A stretch of DNA of 64,000 nt from Porticoccaceae bacterium (GTDB taxonomy: Bacteria > Pseudomonadota > Gammaproteobacteria > Pseudomonadales > Porticoccaceae): assembly GCA_018654575.1 (NCBI GenBank), contig JABILI010000097.1, forward strand, positions 62,001 to 126,000, in the 5' to 3' direction. The notes under the pieces are model-generated. The model did not search any database, was not told the origin of the DNA, and was given only the letters and a program-made list of their open reading frames with translations. Each line of letters starts with the position of its first letter. Position 1 is the stretch's first letter. A program made the position numbers and the translations under genes. This document shows, one piece after another, positions 9,823 to 18,229 of this stretch.

Positions 9823-11388
9823 TTGTCTTTAGACGCCAATCTCGAGTTATTAAGAGATCCCGCCCGAGCAGCTCGACTAACTGGCATTATGCGAGGCATA
9901 GAGAAAGAGAGCCTGCGTGTTGAATCCAGCGGTCGCTTGGCGCAAACGCCCCACCCCAAAACACTGGGTTCGGCGCTAACCCACCCGCTTATTACCACCG
10001 ACTTTTCTGAAGCGCTACTTGAGTTCATCACCGCCCCTTCTTCCTCGATGGATAGCGTTTTAAAGCAGCTAGAAGAAATTCATCGGGTCACATATCAAGA
10101 GCTTGGGGATGAATTGCTGTGGGTCAGTAGCATGCCTTGCCAGCTGGGCGATGATGACAGCATACCCATTGCTTACTACGGCAGTTCGAATATCGGCACC
10201 ATGAAGAGAATTTATCGAGAAGGTCTCGGCAATCGCTATGGTCGACTGATGCAGACTATTGCCGGTATTCATTATAATTTTTCTGTGCCCGATTCTCTTT
10301 GGGAGGATTTAAAAGAGGCCGCCGGTAATCAGCAATCACTGCAAGACTTTAAGTCTGACGGCTACTTTTCTCTAATTCGCAATTTCCGCCGCTATTCCTG
10401 GCTATTACTCTATCTTCTAGGAGCGGCACCGGCAGTTTGCCGCAGCTTTGTTCGTCATCAGAAGCATCGGCTAATGCCTTTTGGCAGTGATTCCCACAGC
10501 CTGCATCAGCCCTTTGCTACGTCATTGCGCATGGGTGATCTGGGCTATCAAAGCGACTCTCAGAGTTCTTTGACTGTGTCTTATAACGATTTGTCGCAGT
10601 ACACAAAAACACTACAAGAGGCTCTTAAGAAGCCGTACCCTGACTACGAAGCCATAGGCCTTAAGAGCAGTAAAGATAGTCACAAACAGCTAAATACTCA
10701 CCTGCTGCAAATCGAAAATGAGTTCTATAGCTCTATTAGACCTAAGCGGACTACAGCTACCGGAGAAACGCCATTACATGCGCTGGCAGAGCGCGGAGTA
10801 GAATATGTTGAGGTACGCTGCATCGACCTTAACCCGCTATTACCCTGCGGTATTGACATGCAAACGATGTGCTTTCTTGATACGTTCTTGTTATTTTGTC
10901 TACTCAAAGACAGCCCGAAAACTAACAATGTAGAGTACGCGCTGATTCCGCAGAATATCGATCGGACTGTCTACCAAGGTCGAGACCCTGAGCTAAAGTT
11001 GCTCGTTGGTGATTCTGAAATTCTCCTCAGAGAATGGGGCCAATTATTATTTGATGAAATGCGACCGGTCGCTGACCTTCTCGATAGTGCCAATCAAACC
11101 AATGCCTATGGCCAGGCCTTTAATGTCATGATGCTAAAGTTGACTGACGGCGGCGCCACGCCAGCGGCAATGCTGTTAGAAGAGATGAGGGCCAATGGCG
11201 AAACCTATTACGCTATGGCCATGCGCAAAGCCACTGAGCATCGCGCCTATTTTCAAGCTAAACCACCAAGCGCAGAGACAACTGCTAAATACAGACAACT
11301 GGCTGAGGAATCTTTACGGCGACAAACTGAGATAGAGGCTAGCGATACTCTCTCTTTTGATGATTTCCTCGCTGGCTATTACCGCTAA
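9823..11388 (+). CDS. gshA: Glutamate--cysteine ligase
   Basis: Catalyses ATP-dependent joining of L-glutamate and L-cysteine, the first and usually rate-limiting step of glutathione synthesis, in the cytoplasm. At 521 residues it matches the gammaproteobacterial GshA type (about 518). Recognisable blocks are GIEKESLRV (about 25-33), GIHYNFSVP (about 147-155), the LGAAPAVCRSF region and EVRCIDLNPLLPCGID with conserved acidic residues. TTG is the start, with AGGGGA about five bases upstream. The second enzyme, gshB, is not nearby. Confidence 0.95.
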   Translation: MSLDANLELLRDPARAARLTGIMRGIEKESLRVESSGRLAQTPHPKTLGSALTHPLITTDFSEALLEFITAPSSSMDSVLKQLEEIHRVTYQELGDELLWVSSMPCQLGDDDSIPIAYYGSSNIGTMKRIYREGLGNRYGRLMQTIAGIHYNFSVPDSLWEDLKEAAGNQQSLQDFKSDGYFSLIRNFRRYSWLLLYLLGAAPAVCRSFVRHQKHRLMPFGSDSHSLHQPFATSLRMGDLGYQSDSQSSLTVSYNDLSQYTKTLQEALKKPYPDYEAIGLKSSKDSHKQLNTHLLQIENEFYSSIRPKRTTATGETPLHALAERGVEYVEVRCIDLNPLLPCGIDMQTMCFLDTFLLFCLLKDSPKTNNVEYALIPQNIDRTVYQGRDPELKLLVGDSEILLREWGQLLFDEMRPVADLLDSANQTNAYGQAFNVMMLKLTDGGATPAAMLLEEMRANGETYYAMAMRKATEHRAYFQAKPPSAETTAKYRQLAEESLRRQTEIEASDTLSFDDFLAGYYR

Positions 11389-11434
11389 TGGCATAATAAG
11401 CCAGAGCAAGACCCAGCCAATTACGGAGTGACGC

Positions 11435-11929
11435 TTGGTTTACCCAAATAATAGAACAGTCAATTTTTTGATCGCCCTTGGCTGTGGTGGTGCGCTACTT
11501 ATTGCGGTGCTTTATTTCCAAGAGCACCTTGGACTGGAGCCCTGTTATCTGTGTATTACTCAACGCGTATTTGTTGCTCTTGTTGGTGTTATCTTTTTGA
11601 TAGCGGCATTACATAACCCGCAACAGAAGGGCCAAAAAATCTATGCTACTCTAGGGTTTGCAGGTGCTATCGCGGGCGGCTTTTTTTCAGCAAAGCAGAT
11701 ATGGCTGCAAAATCTGCCGGAAGAAAAAGTGCCAACCTGTGGCCCGCCTGTAGACTATCTTTTTGATGTCTTCCCTGCGTCCGAGGTCATTACCATGCTA
11801 ATACGCGGCGATGGTAACTGTGCCAAAGTCCAGTGGGAACTTTTCGGTGTCAGCATGCCGGGATGGGTATTATTTATTTTTGTCGTACTGGCCGTCATAG
11901 GGCTATATCAATTATTTCGAAAGGGTTGA
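11435..11929 (+). CDS. dsbB: Disulfide bond formation protein B
   Basis: Inner-membrane quinone reductase that re-oxidises the periplasmic thiol oxidase DsbA. The 164 residues form four hydrophobic segments with two periplasmic cysteine pairs: C37-x-x-C40 in EPCYLCITQR and C102/C129, close to the E. coli positions (41/44 and 104/130). The conserved QR after the first pair, used in quinone binding, is present (Q43-R44). The start is TTG with GGAG six bases upstream. The end overlaps the presumed TTG start of the LrgA gene. Confidence 0.95.
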   Translation: MVYPNNRTVNFLIALGCGGALLIAVLYFQEHLGLEPCYLCITQRVFVALVGVIFLIAALHNPQQKGQKIYATLGFAGAIAGGFFSAKQIWLQNLPEEKVPTCGPPVDYLFDVFPASEVITMLIRGDGNCAKVQWELFGVSMPGWVLFIFVVLAVIGLYQLFRKG

Positions 11930-12276
11930 AATTAATCGCAGGACTTACTGTCTTGGTCATTTTCCAATGGCTTGGAGAGTTAGTCGTCCAGAGGGCTGGC
12001 GTGATCGTTCCAGGGTCATTAATGGGCATGTTGCTCCTACTAATATTTCTCGCTTATCCTAGCCGCTTAGCCTCAATCGTTGAACCTGTCAGTAACAGGC
12101 TTATTCAAAATCTTTCTTTGTTGTTTATACCTGCCTGCGTAGGCGTATTTTTCCTTGGCCCCGCTATCAGCTTACAAATACGCCTACTAATGGTTGTGAT
12201 CGCCTTAAGTACTCTGCTAGCGATCATTTTCATGGCGGTGTTGATCAAAACTATCGGAGCGGATAAAAATGACTGA
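11926..12276 (+). CDS. lrgA: CidA/LrgA family holin-like protein
   Basis: Small membrane protein, 116 residues, four hydrophobic segments, matching the CidA/LrgA family through LGELVVQRAGVIVPGSLMGMLLL. With LrgB it is linked in other bacteria to murein hydrolase control and to pyruvate or glycolate export. The frame extends upstream to 11833, but those codons are the +1 shadow of dsbB, so the start is placed at TTG 11926, which overlaps the dsbB stop as TTGA. The RBS (AAAGGG) is very close, so translation probably depends on coupling to dsbB. The stop overlaps lrgB by eight bases. Confidence 0.85.
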   Translation: MKLIAGLTVLVIFQWLGELVVQRAGVIVPGSLMGMLLLLIFLAYPSRLASIVEPVSNRLIQNLSLLFIPACVGVFFLGPAISLQIRLLMVVIALSTLLAIIFMAVLIKTIGADKND

Positions 12277-12988
12277 TTTACTTGCCATGCAATGGCAGCA
12301 GATTACAGCCTCCTCCTGGGTAATGCTTCTCTCAGTGACGGGTTTTTGGCTTGGGATGTCGATCTATCGGCGTAGTTCAGAAAAACCTTTACTGCATCCA
12401 CTAATTATTGGTACTCCCTTTATTGCTATCTTGCTCGTTCTCATGAGCGTTGATTTTGACCAGTACTACAAGGCCAACGGCCTATTGAGTTGGCTGCTAG
12501 GCCCTGCCACCGTGGCCCTGGCTGTGCCTCTTGCTAAATATTTAAAGCAAATGTCTAAAGTGATACCGATATTAACTATTGCAGTGCTTTTTGGTGGTTT
12601 TTTCGCTGCTGTTTCTGCCCTTTCTTTAGCTTTGTGGCTGACTTCCGAACCCATTATGATGTTGTCTATAGCCGCTAAATCAGTCACCACCCCGATTGCT
12701 ATGGTTATCACTCAGCAACTAGGAGGGCTCATTACACTGATTACTCCAATAGTACTTTTCACTGGAATTATTGGAATTTTGGTTGCTCCTCGGGTTTTTC
12801 ATATTGTTGGATTAGAAGACGAACGCTGGCAAGGACTGATTCTTGGTGTCACAGCACATGCTATTGGAACACTAAAGGCATTCGAAAAAAGCCCTCGATG
12901 TGGAGCCTTTTCAACCATAGGAATGGGCTTAAATGGTATTTGGACTTCCATTTTTTTAGTGCCAATGATCCAGATATTTACGGTTTAA
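12269..12988 (+). CDS. lrgB: LrgB/CidB family membrane protein
   Basis: Polytopic inner-membrane partner of LrgA, 239 residues, about seven hydrophobic segments. The family block KSVTTPIAMVITQQLGG (about 132-148) and the C-terminal HAIGTLKAFEKSPRCGAFSTIGMGLNG are characteristic. LrgAB homologues in plants and bacteria transport glycolate or pyruvate, while in Gram-positives they affect autolysis; which applies here is open. The gene starts inside the end of lrgA, so the two are made as a unit. No LytSR-type regulator is adjacent. Confidence 0.9.
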   Translation: MTDLLAMQWQQITASSWVMLLSVTGFWLGMSIYRRSSEKPLLHPLIIGTPFIAILLVLMSVDFDQYYKANGLLSWLLGPATVALAVPLAKYLKQMSKVIPILTIAVLFGGFFAAVSALSLALWLTSEPIMMLSIAAKSVTTPIAMVITQQLGGLITLITPIVLFTGIIGILVAPRVFHIVGLEDERWQGLILGVTAHAIGTLKAFEKSPRCGAFSTIGMGLNGIWTSIFLVPMIQIFTV

Positions 12989-13053
12989 AAATTATCCTTT
13001 TGTTAGAAAAGCTGTAAACTTATGTAAAACTGAGTCAGTTCGGGAATAAGCTT

Positions 13054-13545
13054 ATGGTTACGGAGAATCAAACGTTACAAACGCATTGGAATAACGCCAG
13101 TGACCTTATTGATAGATGGCTGGAGGACCGCCGCGAACTATTGTCCATGTATTGTGAGTTAACTGAGATTACCGACTTTTCTGAAGCGGGCAGTAATCAC
13201 AGTGAAGAATTAAAACTCTTCTGCGAGATGATGGTGGATTATGCCTCCGCGGGACACTTCGAAATATTTGACTATCTGAATCAAGAGGGCGCTTTATTTA
13301 ACGATAAATCAGGCCTTAAGAAAGGCGATGAGCTGATTAAAAAAATTCAACCATCAACAGAGTTGATTCTTGATTTTAACGAGAAATACCTCATTACAGA
13401 TGATCTGGAATCACTTGTTATTGATCTTGCCAGTATTGGAGAGACCCTAGCTAAACGTTTTGACCAGGAGGATACGTTGATTGATGTACTGCATAGCTCT
13501 CATGTCGGTAAGTTACTCAATGAACCTCCGCCAGATACCGTCTAA
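13054..13545 (+). CDS. rsd: Rsd/AlgQ family anti-sigma-D regulator
   Basis: Cytoplasmic regulator that in E. coli binds the housekeeping sigma factor RpoD and favours alternative sigma factors in stationary phase; the Pseudomonas homologue AlgQ affects alginate and siderophore genes. The 163-residue protein is all-helical, with the conserved N-terminal LIDRWLEDRRELLSMYCEL (about 18-36) and the FCEMMVDYASAGHFEIF block. The ATG follows a 65-base gap after lrgB that includes TTGTTA and TGTAAA 17 bases apart, a weak sigma70-type promoter. It is convergent with the FKBP gene; no terminator hairpin is visible between them. Confidence 0.88.
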   Translation: MVTENQTLQTHWNNASDLIDRWLEDRRELLSMYCELTEITDFSEAGSNHSEELKLFCEMMVDYASAGHFEIFDYLNQEGALFNDKSGLKKGDELIKKIQPSTELILDFNEKYLITDDLESLVIDLASIGETLAKRFDQEDTLIDVLHSSHVGKLLNEPPPDTV

Positions 13546-13581
13546 ACAAAAATAATGAGCATAAAAAAGAATCGAAACAGA

Positions 13582-14319
13582 TTAATTCTCGTCAGATACA
13601 TTAGCCTGGAGCAACTCAACTTCAAAAATGAGTGTTGCATTGGGTCCAATAGGTCCTCCTGGCCCGGTACCTCCTGGCCCATACGCCAGATCTGAAGGAA
13701 TATACAGCTCCCATTTAGATCCCTCAGACATCAACTGCAATCCTTCGGTCCAGCCGGGAATCACTTGCGTCACTCCAAATTGCGTTGGAACGCCACGCTT
13801 AATTGAACTATCAAATTCAATACCATCAAGTAGTCGTCCAGCATAGTGCACCTCAACGGTACTTTCTGCTGTCGGTGTCGAGCCAGTACCTGCGGTTAAC
13901 ACTCTATACTGGAGGCCACTAGCTGTCGTGGTAACGCCTTCTTTGGCGCCATTTATTTCTAAAAATTCGGCTCCTTCAATCGCATTGGTGTCGGCCTGGA
14001 GCGCAACTGCTTGCTCTTGTTCATTTTGCATAGCTTGCTGCTTCGCTGTCATTTGTTGTTCGAAAACTTCGATCGCTTCAGCGATTTGCTCTTCTGACAA
14101 GCTTGGCAACGCATCAGTCAACCCCGCTTCTTGACCACTGTCGAAAGCGTCTTTATTAAAACCCATGTCCATACTTTGAAGTCTCTTGCCGCTATCTAAT
14201 CCCATCAAATAACTAATTTTTTGCTCTTGCGTATCCAATACGACCTCTTTTTTGGCCTCAGAATCACAAGCACTAATTGCCAACAGGGCGGTAAGAGGGA
14301 GAATTTTTACTAGATTCAT
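13582..14319 (-). CDS. FKBP-type peptidyl-prolyl isomerase, lipoprotein (FkpA/Mip-like)
   Basis: Probable periplasmic, membrane-anchored prolyl isomerase and folding helper. The 245 residues begin with a lipoprotein signal whose lipobox ISAC gives lipidated Cys18. A helical dimerisation domain of the FkpA/Mip type (about 30-105) is rich in Gln and Glu, and an FKBP domain (about 135-240) shows VEVHYAGRLLDGIEFDSS, VIPGWTEGLQLM and LAYGPGG. Asp19 directly after the lipid-carrying Cys is the inner-membrane retention (Lol-avoidance) signal known in E. coli, so it may stay in the inner membrane. Its upstream region is AT-rich. Confidence 0.9.
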   Translation of the reverse strand: MNLVKILPLTALLAISACDSEAKKEVVLDTQEQKISYLMGLDSGKRLQSMDMGFNKDAFDSGQEAGLTDALPSLSEEQIAEAIEVFEQQMTAKQQAMQNEQEQAVALQADTNAIEGAEFLEINGAKEGVTTTASGLQYRVLTAGTGSTPTAESTVEVHYAGRLLDGIEFDSSIKRGVPTQFGVTQVIPGWTEGLQLMSEGSKWELYIPSDLAYGPGGTGPGGPIGPNATLIFEVELLQANVSDEN

Positions 14320-14440
14320 TTTATTTCCTTTATTAAGTGTTCTTTTGTTAGTAAGTAATTATTTAATTTAAGCCATTTGAGTGCTGGCAGCAACTATGCT
14401 GTTCACTTGATTTTCTATCTTCATCCAGTGTCTTGCGTCA

Positions 14441-15136
14441 CTAGCTAGTTTTTTTGAAGATCAAATCCCAAACTCCGTGACCTAATCGTTCGCCTCGCTT
14501 TTCAAATTTAGTGAGCGGTCGATAGGCGGGCCTAGGTGAATATTGTCCAGATCCGGTACAATTTTCAAACCCTTCGGCCTCACTCAGGGTCTCCAGCATT
14601 TGTTCAGCATACGGCTGCCAGTCTGTAGCCATGTGCAAGACCCCATTGGGCCGCAGCTTTTCTCTAACTTGTTGCAAAAACGACGGTTGGACAATCCGCC
14701 GTTTGTTGTGCTTTTTCTTGTGCCAAGGATCAGGAAAGTACAACTGCAGACGATCAATGCTCTCTGGCGCAAAGCATTCTTCAAGCACGTCATTTGCATC
14801 GGCGAGATAAACACGCAAATTGGCTAAGCCTTCCATGCGGGCAGAATTAATAATAGTACCAACCCCCGGGGGGTGCACCTCAATACCAATAAAGTCAGTA
14901 TCAGGTTCAGCGGCCGCCATTTGTAATAAAGAGTCCCCCATACCAAAACCGATTTCTAGTACCTTGGGACCTGCGCGGCCAAACACCTCATCTGCATTAA
15001 TAGCGCCGTCGGCTAATTTTAGACCATAGATAGGCCAGCTGGTTTCAAATGCCTTGCGCTGACCATCAGTCATGCGTCCCGCTCGCACCACATAGCTGCG
15101 AATAGACTTCTTTCTATACTCCGGTCTCATCTCCAT
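14441..15136 (-). CDS. trmB: tRNA (guanosine(46)-N7)-methyltransferase
   Basis: Uses S-adenosylmethionine to methylate N7 of G46 in the variable loop of tRNAs. The 231 residues contain the SAM-binding motif [12 protein letters not shown] (about 55-66), the tRNA-binding block [15 protein letters not shown] (about 132-146) that is diagnostic for TrmB, and a C-terminal [17 protein letters not shown]. Length is usual for the family (about 230-240). Its start directly abuts the DUF423 stop on the minus strand, so both are probably co-transcribed. Confidence 0.96.
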   Translation of the reverse strand: MEMRPEYRKKSIRSYVVRAGRMTDGQRKAFETSWPIYGLKLADGAINADEVFGRAGPKVLEIGFGMGDSLLQMAAAEPDTDFIGIEVHPPGVGTIINSARMEGLANLRVYLADANDVLEECFAPESIDRLQLYFPDPWHKKKHNKRRIVQPSFLQQVREKLRPNGVLHMATDWQPYAEQMLETLSEAEGFENCTGSGQYSPRPAYRPLTKFEKRGERLGHGVWDLIFKKTS

Positions 15137-15514
15137 CTACTGAGCTCGCTTAACGACAATGATGAGTAGCAGCCATCCAATGATGAAAGCGCTACCGCCA
15201 ATGGGAGTGATCATGCCAAGAGCGCCTATTTGAGTGACAACCAAAAGATATAGTGAACCAGAAAATATTAGAATGCCAAGGGCAAAACTTATTGCCGCCC
15301 AATCTCGAATCTTAGAATTTACTAGCTGGTCTGGTAAGCAGACAAGGCCAAAAAGCGCTAATGTGTGTAGAAATTGATAAAATATCGCTGTCTGGAAAAT
15401 ATCCATGTAGCGCTCAGTTAAACGAGCTTCTAGGCCATGCGTAGCAAATGCACCTAGCATTACGCACACTGCGCCACTAATTCCGATAAACCTAAGCCAA
15501 AGTAGTTTATTCAT
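15137..15514 (-). CDS. DUF423 family membrane protein (YgdD-like)
   Basis: Small inner-membrane protein of unknown function, 125 residues with four hydrophobic segments. The N-terminal GISGAVCVMLGAFATHGLEARL and the block FYQFLHTLALFGL are hallmarks of DUF423 (E. coli YgdD). The stop immediately precedes the trmB start, and it lies downstream of rpoH and its terminator, so a promoter for this pair would have to sit in the short gap 15515-15571 or be read-through. No specific role is suggested by the neighbours. Confidence 0.88.
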   Translation of the reverse strand: MNKLLWLRFIGISGAVCVMLGAFATHGLEARLTERYMDIFQTAIFYQFLHTLALFGLVCLPDQLVNSKIRDWAAISFALGILIFSGSLYLLVVTQIGALGMITPIGGSAFIIGWLLLIIVVKRAQ

Positions 15515-15522
15515 AGCAATAA

Positions 15523-15555
15523 AAAAGCCGCACGTTGGTTAGAGTGCGGCTTATT
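15523..15555 (-). terminator. Intrinsic terminator of rpoH
   Basis: On the minus strand the perfect 9-bp stem AAGCCGCAC/GTGCGGCTT with a 10-base loop is followed by a T-run, 17 bases after the rpoH stop codon. This is a standard rho-independent terminator, separating rpoH from the DUF423-trmB pair. Confidence 0.88.
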
Positions 15556-15571
15556 GTAGTAGTTTATTAAA

Positions 15572-16423
15572 TTAAGCTTCCATTAATACGCGAACTTTCT
15601 TCATTGCGTTCTTCTCTAACTGACGAATACGCTCAGCAGAAATACCGTACTCAGCAGCTAGCTCGTGTAAGGTTGATTTTTTATCATCCAACCACCGGCG
15701 TTGAAGTATTGAACGACTACGCTCATCAAGACTTTTTACAGCCTGGCTAAGGCGGAAATTGTTATCGCCTTCATAATTCTCATTTTCAACTTGTTCGGCA
15801 GGATCTGCACCCTTAGATTCTAAATACAGAGATGGTGAGTAGTAAGTGCTCTCTTCGTCATCTACCGGAGCATCGAAAGTTGCATCCCTTGACGTCAAAC
15901 GCATTTCCATTTCCATCACGTCTTTTACCGGAACACCAAGATCGTCTGCGACGGCTTTTGCCTCTTCAGCGGAAAGCCAATCTAACTCTTTTTTAGCACT
16001 GCGTAGATTGAAGAATAACTTGCGCTGAGATTTAGTCGTCGCAACCTTCACAATACGCCAGTTACGCAAAATAAACTCATGGATCTCTGCCTTAATCCAG
16101 TGAACGGCGAAAGATACGACCCGAACACCTTTTTCAGGATTGAATCGACGGACTGCCTTCATTAGCCCAACATTGCCTTCTTGGATGAGGTCAGCCAGAG
16201 GCAGTCCATAACCGTTGTAAGATCGGGCAATGTGCACAACAAATCTGAGGTGCGACATAACGAGTTTGCGAGCGGCATCAAGATCATCTTGATAGTATAA
16301 AGCTTCGCCCAAAGCCTTCTCCTCATCGATAGATAAGATGGGCACAGTTGCAGTACCCTGAATGTAAGCATTCAGGTTTGCACCGGGAGTCATCCATTCC
16401 ATTGTTTGGAGCGCTTTACTCAT
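15572..16423 (-). CDS. rpoH: RNA polymerase heat-shock sigma factor RpoH (sigma-32)
   Basis: Directs RNA polymerase to heat-shock promoters (chaperones, proteases). The 283 residues carry region 2 ([24 protein letters not shown]), the core-binding stretch [15 protein letters not shown], the RpoH-specific box QRKLFFNLR (about 134-142) that sets it apart from RpoD and RpoS, and region 4 ending in the helix-turn-helix [27 protein letters not shown]. Length matches E. coli RpoH (284). It lies downstream of ftsX, as in many gammaproteobacteria. A 135-base leader precedes it; an RNA thermosensor is known in E. coli but cannot be established here by eye. Confidence 0.97.
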   Translation of the reverse strand: MSKALQTMEWMTPGANLNAYIQGTATVPILSIDEEKALGEALYYQDDLDAARKLVMSHLRFVVHIARSYNGYGLPLADLIQEGNVGLMKAVRRFNPEKGVRVVSFAVHWIKAEIHEFILRNWRIVKVATTKSQRKLFFNLRSAKKELDWLSAEEAKAVADDLGVPVKDVMEMEMRLTSRDATFDAPVDDEESTYYSPSLYLESKGADPAEQVENENYEGDNNFRLSQAVKSLDERSRSILQRRWLDDKKSTLHELAAEYGISAERIRQLEKNAMKKVRVLMEA

Positions 16424-16544
16424 AATTTTCTCTTAATATCGTCGGTCGGCAATAATAACACTAATTACTACGTAGTTCCTAGCCCTAAAAAGCCCCTTAA
16501 ATTGTCTTCAAAGCGCCTATTTACAAGGCTTTGATGGGCAAAAT

Positions 16545-16577
16545 GCTCTATTTTGGCTCTATTTTGGCTCTATTTTG
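16545..16577. repeat. 11-bp tandem repeat, three perfect copies, across the ftsX stop codon
   Basis: The unit GCTCTATTTTG occurs three times without mismatch. The ftsX stop codon (16559-16561) lies inside the middle copy, and the last codons of ftsX (K-I-E-P-K) are written by the repeat. Because 11 is not a multiple of three, a gain or loss of a unit would alter the FtsX end or the non-coding spacer. Confidence 0.85.
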
Positions 16578-17569
16578 CGTAAATATTGCATTACCGCGAC
16601 CCATGCACCGATCAGCCCGGTCATAGCACCAATAGCACAGAGCGCCAATATCCCAGACAGACCAGGCCCTACAAGCTCAAATTGACTCTGATATAGACTG
16701 GCCAGAACCTCTACGGAGCGGCCAACCCAAATAACACAAGCAATCAGTATCAAGGACGCGATAATGGCGCCAAATAAACCTAAGAGTGTGCCAGTATAAA
16801 GAAATGGTCGGCGCACATAAGCATCTGTGCCGCCCACCAACTTAACCACGATAATTTCTTCTTGTCGGCCTTGAATGGCCAAGCGGATAGTATTTCCGAC
16901 AATTAATAGCACACCAATGCCAAGAGCAAGGCTAATAGCTAGCACTAACTTTTCTCCAATTTGGGTTATTGCATTTAATCGCTGTATCCAGAGCATATCA
17001 ACCTGAACATCTTCAACAGATTCAAGCTCATCAATACTCGCAATCAATTTTCCAGCCTGACTTACCCCAGCCTCCCCAGATAACAGTGGTTGCACCAAAA
17101 AAACTGCCGGCAGCGGGTTTTCGTCCAAATACTGTAGCGCCGTGCCAAATCCCGATAACGCTTTAAATTCTTCCAGAGCTTGCTCAGCCGACACATAGGT
17201 TACTGAAATCACTCCCTCTAAATCCTCTAATTGCAAAGCAAGACCATCGACCGCTGCACTATTAGCAGACTTTGCTACAAATACGGTAATCTGTGAGGAA
17301 GACTCCAGATCTCCACCTATTGTTTGCACATTGCTGAGCGCCAACAACATTGCCGAGGGCAACGCTAGTGCTATCGCAATTACCAAAGCGGTCATCAATG
17401 TTTGAACTGGCTCACTGAGCATTTTTCTCACGCTGCTACTTAGCGTTGCTCGATGATGCGCTCTATATCCACGCCACCGATCACTAAGGCGAAATTTTTG
17501 TCCCGTCGCTCCGCGCTGTGGAGCTTCTCGATTAGATTTCTCAGTAGTGGCCATGGTGCACACCATCAT
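16559..17569 (-). CDS. ftsX: Cell division protein FtsX
   Basis: Inner-membrane partner of FtsE; the FtsEX complex sits at the division ring and, through EnvC in E. coli, activates septal amidases. The 336 residues have a basic cytoplasmic N-terminus, a first TM (about 60-80), a large periplasmic loop (about 85-210), and three further TMs in the C-terminal half, the last leading into VAVMQYLRKIEPK. Length fits the family (about 330-350). The ATG shown overlaps the ftsE end by 29 bases; ATG at 17552-17554 is an equally possible start. It is the third gene of ftsY-ftsE-ftsX. Confidence 0.93.
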   Translation of the reverse strand: MMVCTMATTEKSNREAPQRGATGQKFRLSDRWRGYRAHHRATLSSSVRKMLSEPVQTLMTALVIAIALALPSAMLLALSNVQTIGGDLESSSQITVFVAKSANSAAVDGLALQLEDLEGVISVTYVSAEQALEEFKALSGFGTALQYLDENPLPAVFLVQPLLSGEAGVSQAGKLIASIDELESVEDVQVDMLWIQRLNAITQIGEKLVLAISLALGIGVLLIVGNTIRLAIQGRQEEIIVVKLVGGTDAYVRRPFLYTGTLLGLFGAIIASLILIACVIWVGRSVEVLASLYQSQFELVGPGLSGILALCAIGAMTGLIGAWVAVMQYLRKIEPK

Positions 17570-18218
17570 CCGTTATCATGCCGTTTTCTATATGCATAAT
17601 CCTTTCATCCATGGTATTGATCAAATTAATATCATGGGTCGCAATCAACACAGTAACGCCAACACCTTGAAATCGTCTAAACATGGCCATAATTTCGGCA
17701 GACAATTTAGGATCTAGGTTTCCTGTGGGCTCGTCTGCTATCAAGATCTTAGGCTTATGCACTACCGCCCGAGCAACACCCACCCTTTGCTGCTCACCTC
17801 CAGACAGGGTCAGGGGGTTGTGCGTCTCTTTATCGAGCAAGCCAACCCCATCAAGAGCAGCTCGGACACGACGCCCCGTCTCAGAGGCAGGGTATCCTGA
17901 GATCTGAAGAGGTAACGCTACATTATCAAAAACGGTTCGGTCCGTAAGGAGCTGATGATTTTGAAAAACCACTCCTATCTGACGCCGGTAGGTTGGAATT
18001 GCCGATCTGGATAACCGGTTTAAGTTTTTACCATTGATCAACAAAGTGCCAGAAGTAGGCCTTTCCATCAGCATCAACAATTTGAGAAGCGTACTTTTCC
18101 CCGCCCCTGAGGGGCCGGTGAGGAAGGCCATTTCACCCGCATTCAGCTCAAAATTAACGTTACTTAAAGCCTCCAAACCTCCTGGGTAACGTTTACTCAG
18201 ATTATCAAAGCGAATCAT
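17541..18218 (-). CDS. ftsE: Cell division ATP-binding protein FtsE
   Basis: ABC-type ATPase of the FtsEX complex in septal wall splitting. The 225 residues show Walker A GPSGAGKST (about 36-44), signature LSGGEQQRV (about 138-146), Walker B ILIADEPTGNLD and the H-loop IATHD, all in FtsE order; the N-terminal MIRFDNLSKRYPGG is typical. It starts 11 bases after the ftsY stop and overlaps ftsX, supporting one operon and stoichiometric production. Confidence 0.96.
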   Translation of the reverse strand: MIRFDNLSKRYPGGLEALSNVNFELNAGEMAFLTGPSGAGKSTLLKLLMLMERPTSGTLLINGKNLNRLSRSAIPTYRRQIGVVFQNHQLLTDRTVFDNVALPLQISGYPASETGRRVRAALDGVGLLDKETHNPLTLSGGEQQRVGVARAVVHKPKILIADEPTGNLDPKLSAEIMAMFRRFQGVGVTVLIATHDINLINTMDERIMHIENGMITDDGVHHGHY

Positions 18219-18229
18219 AGCTATACTCG

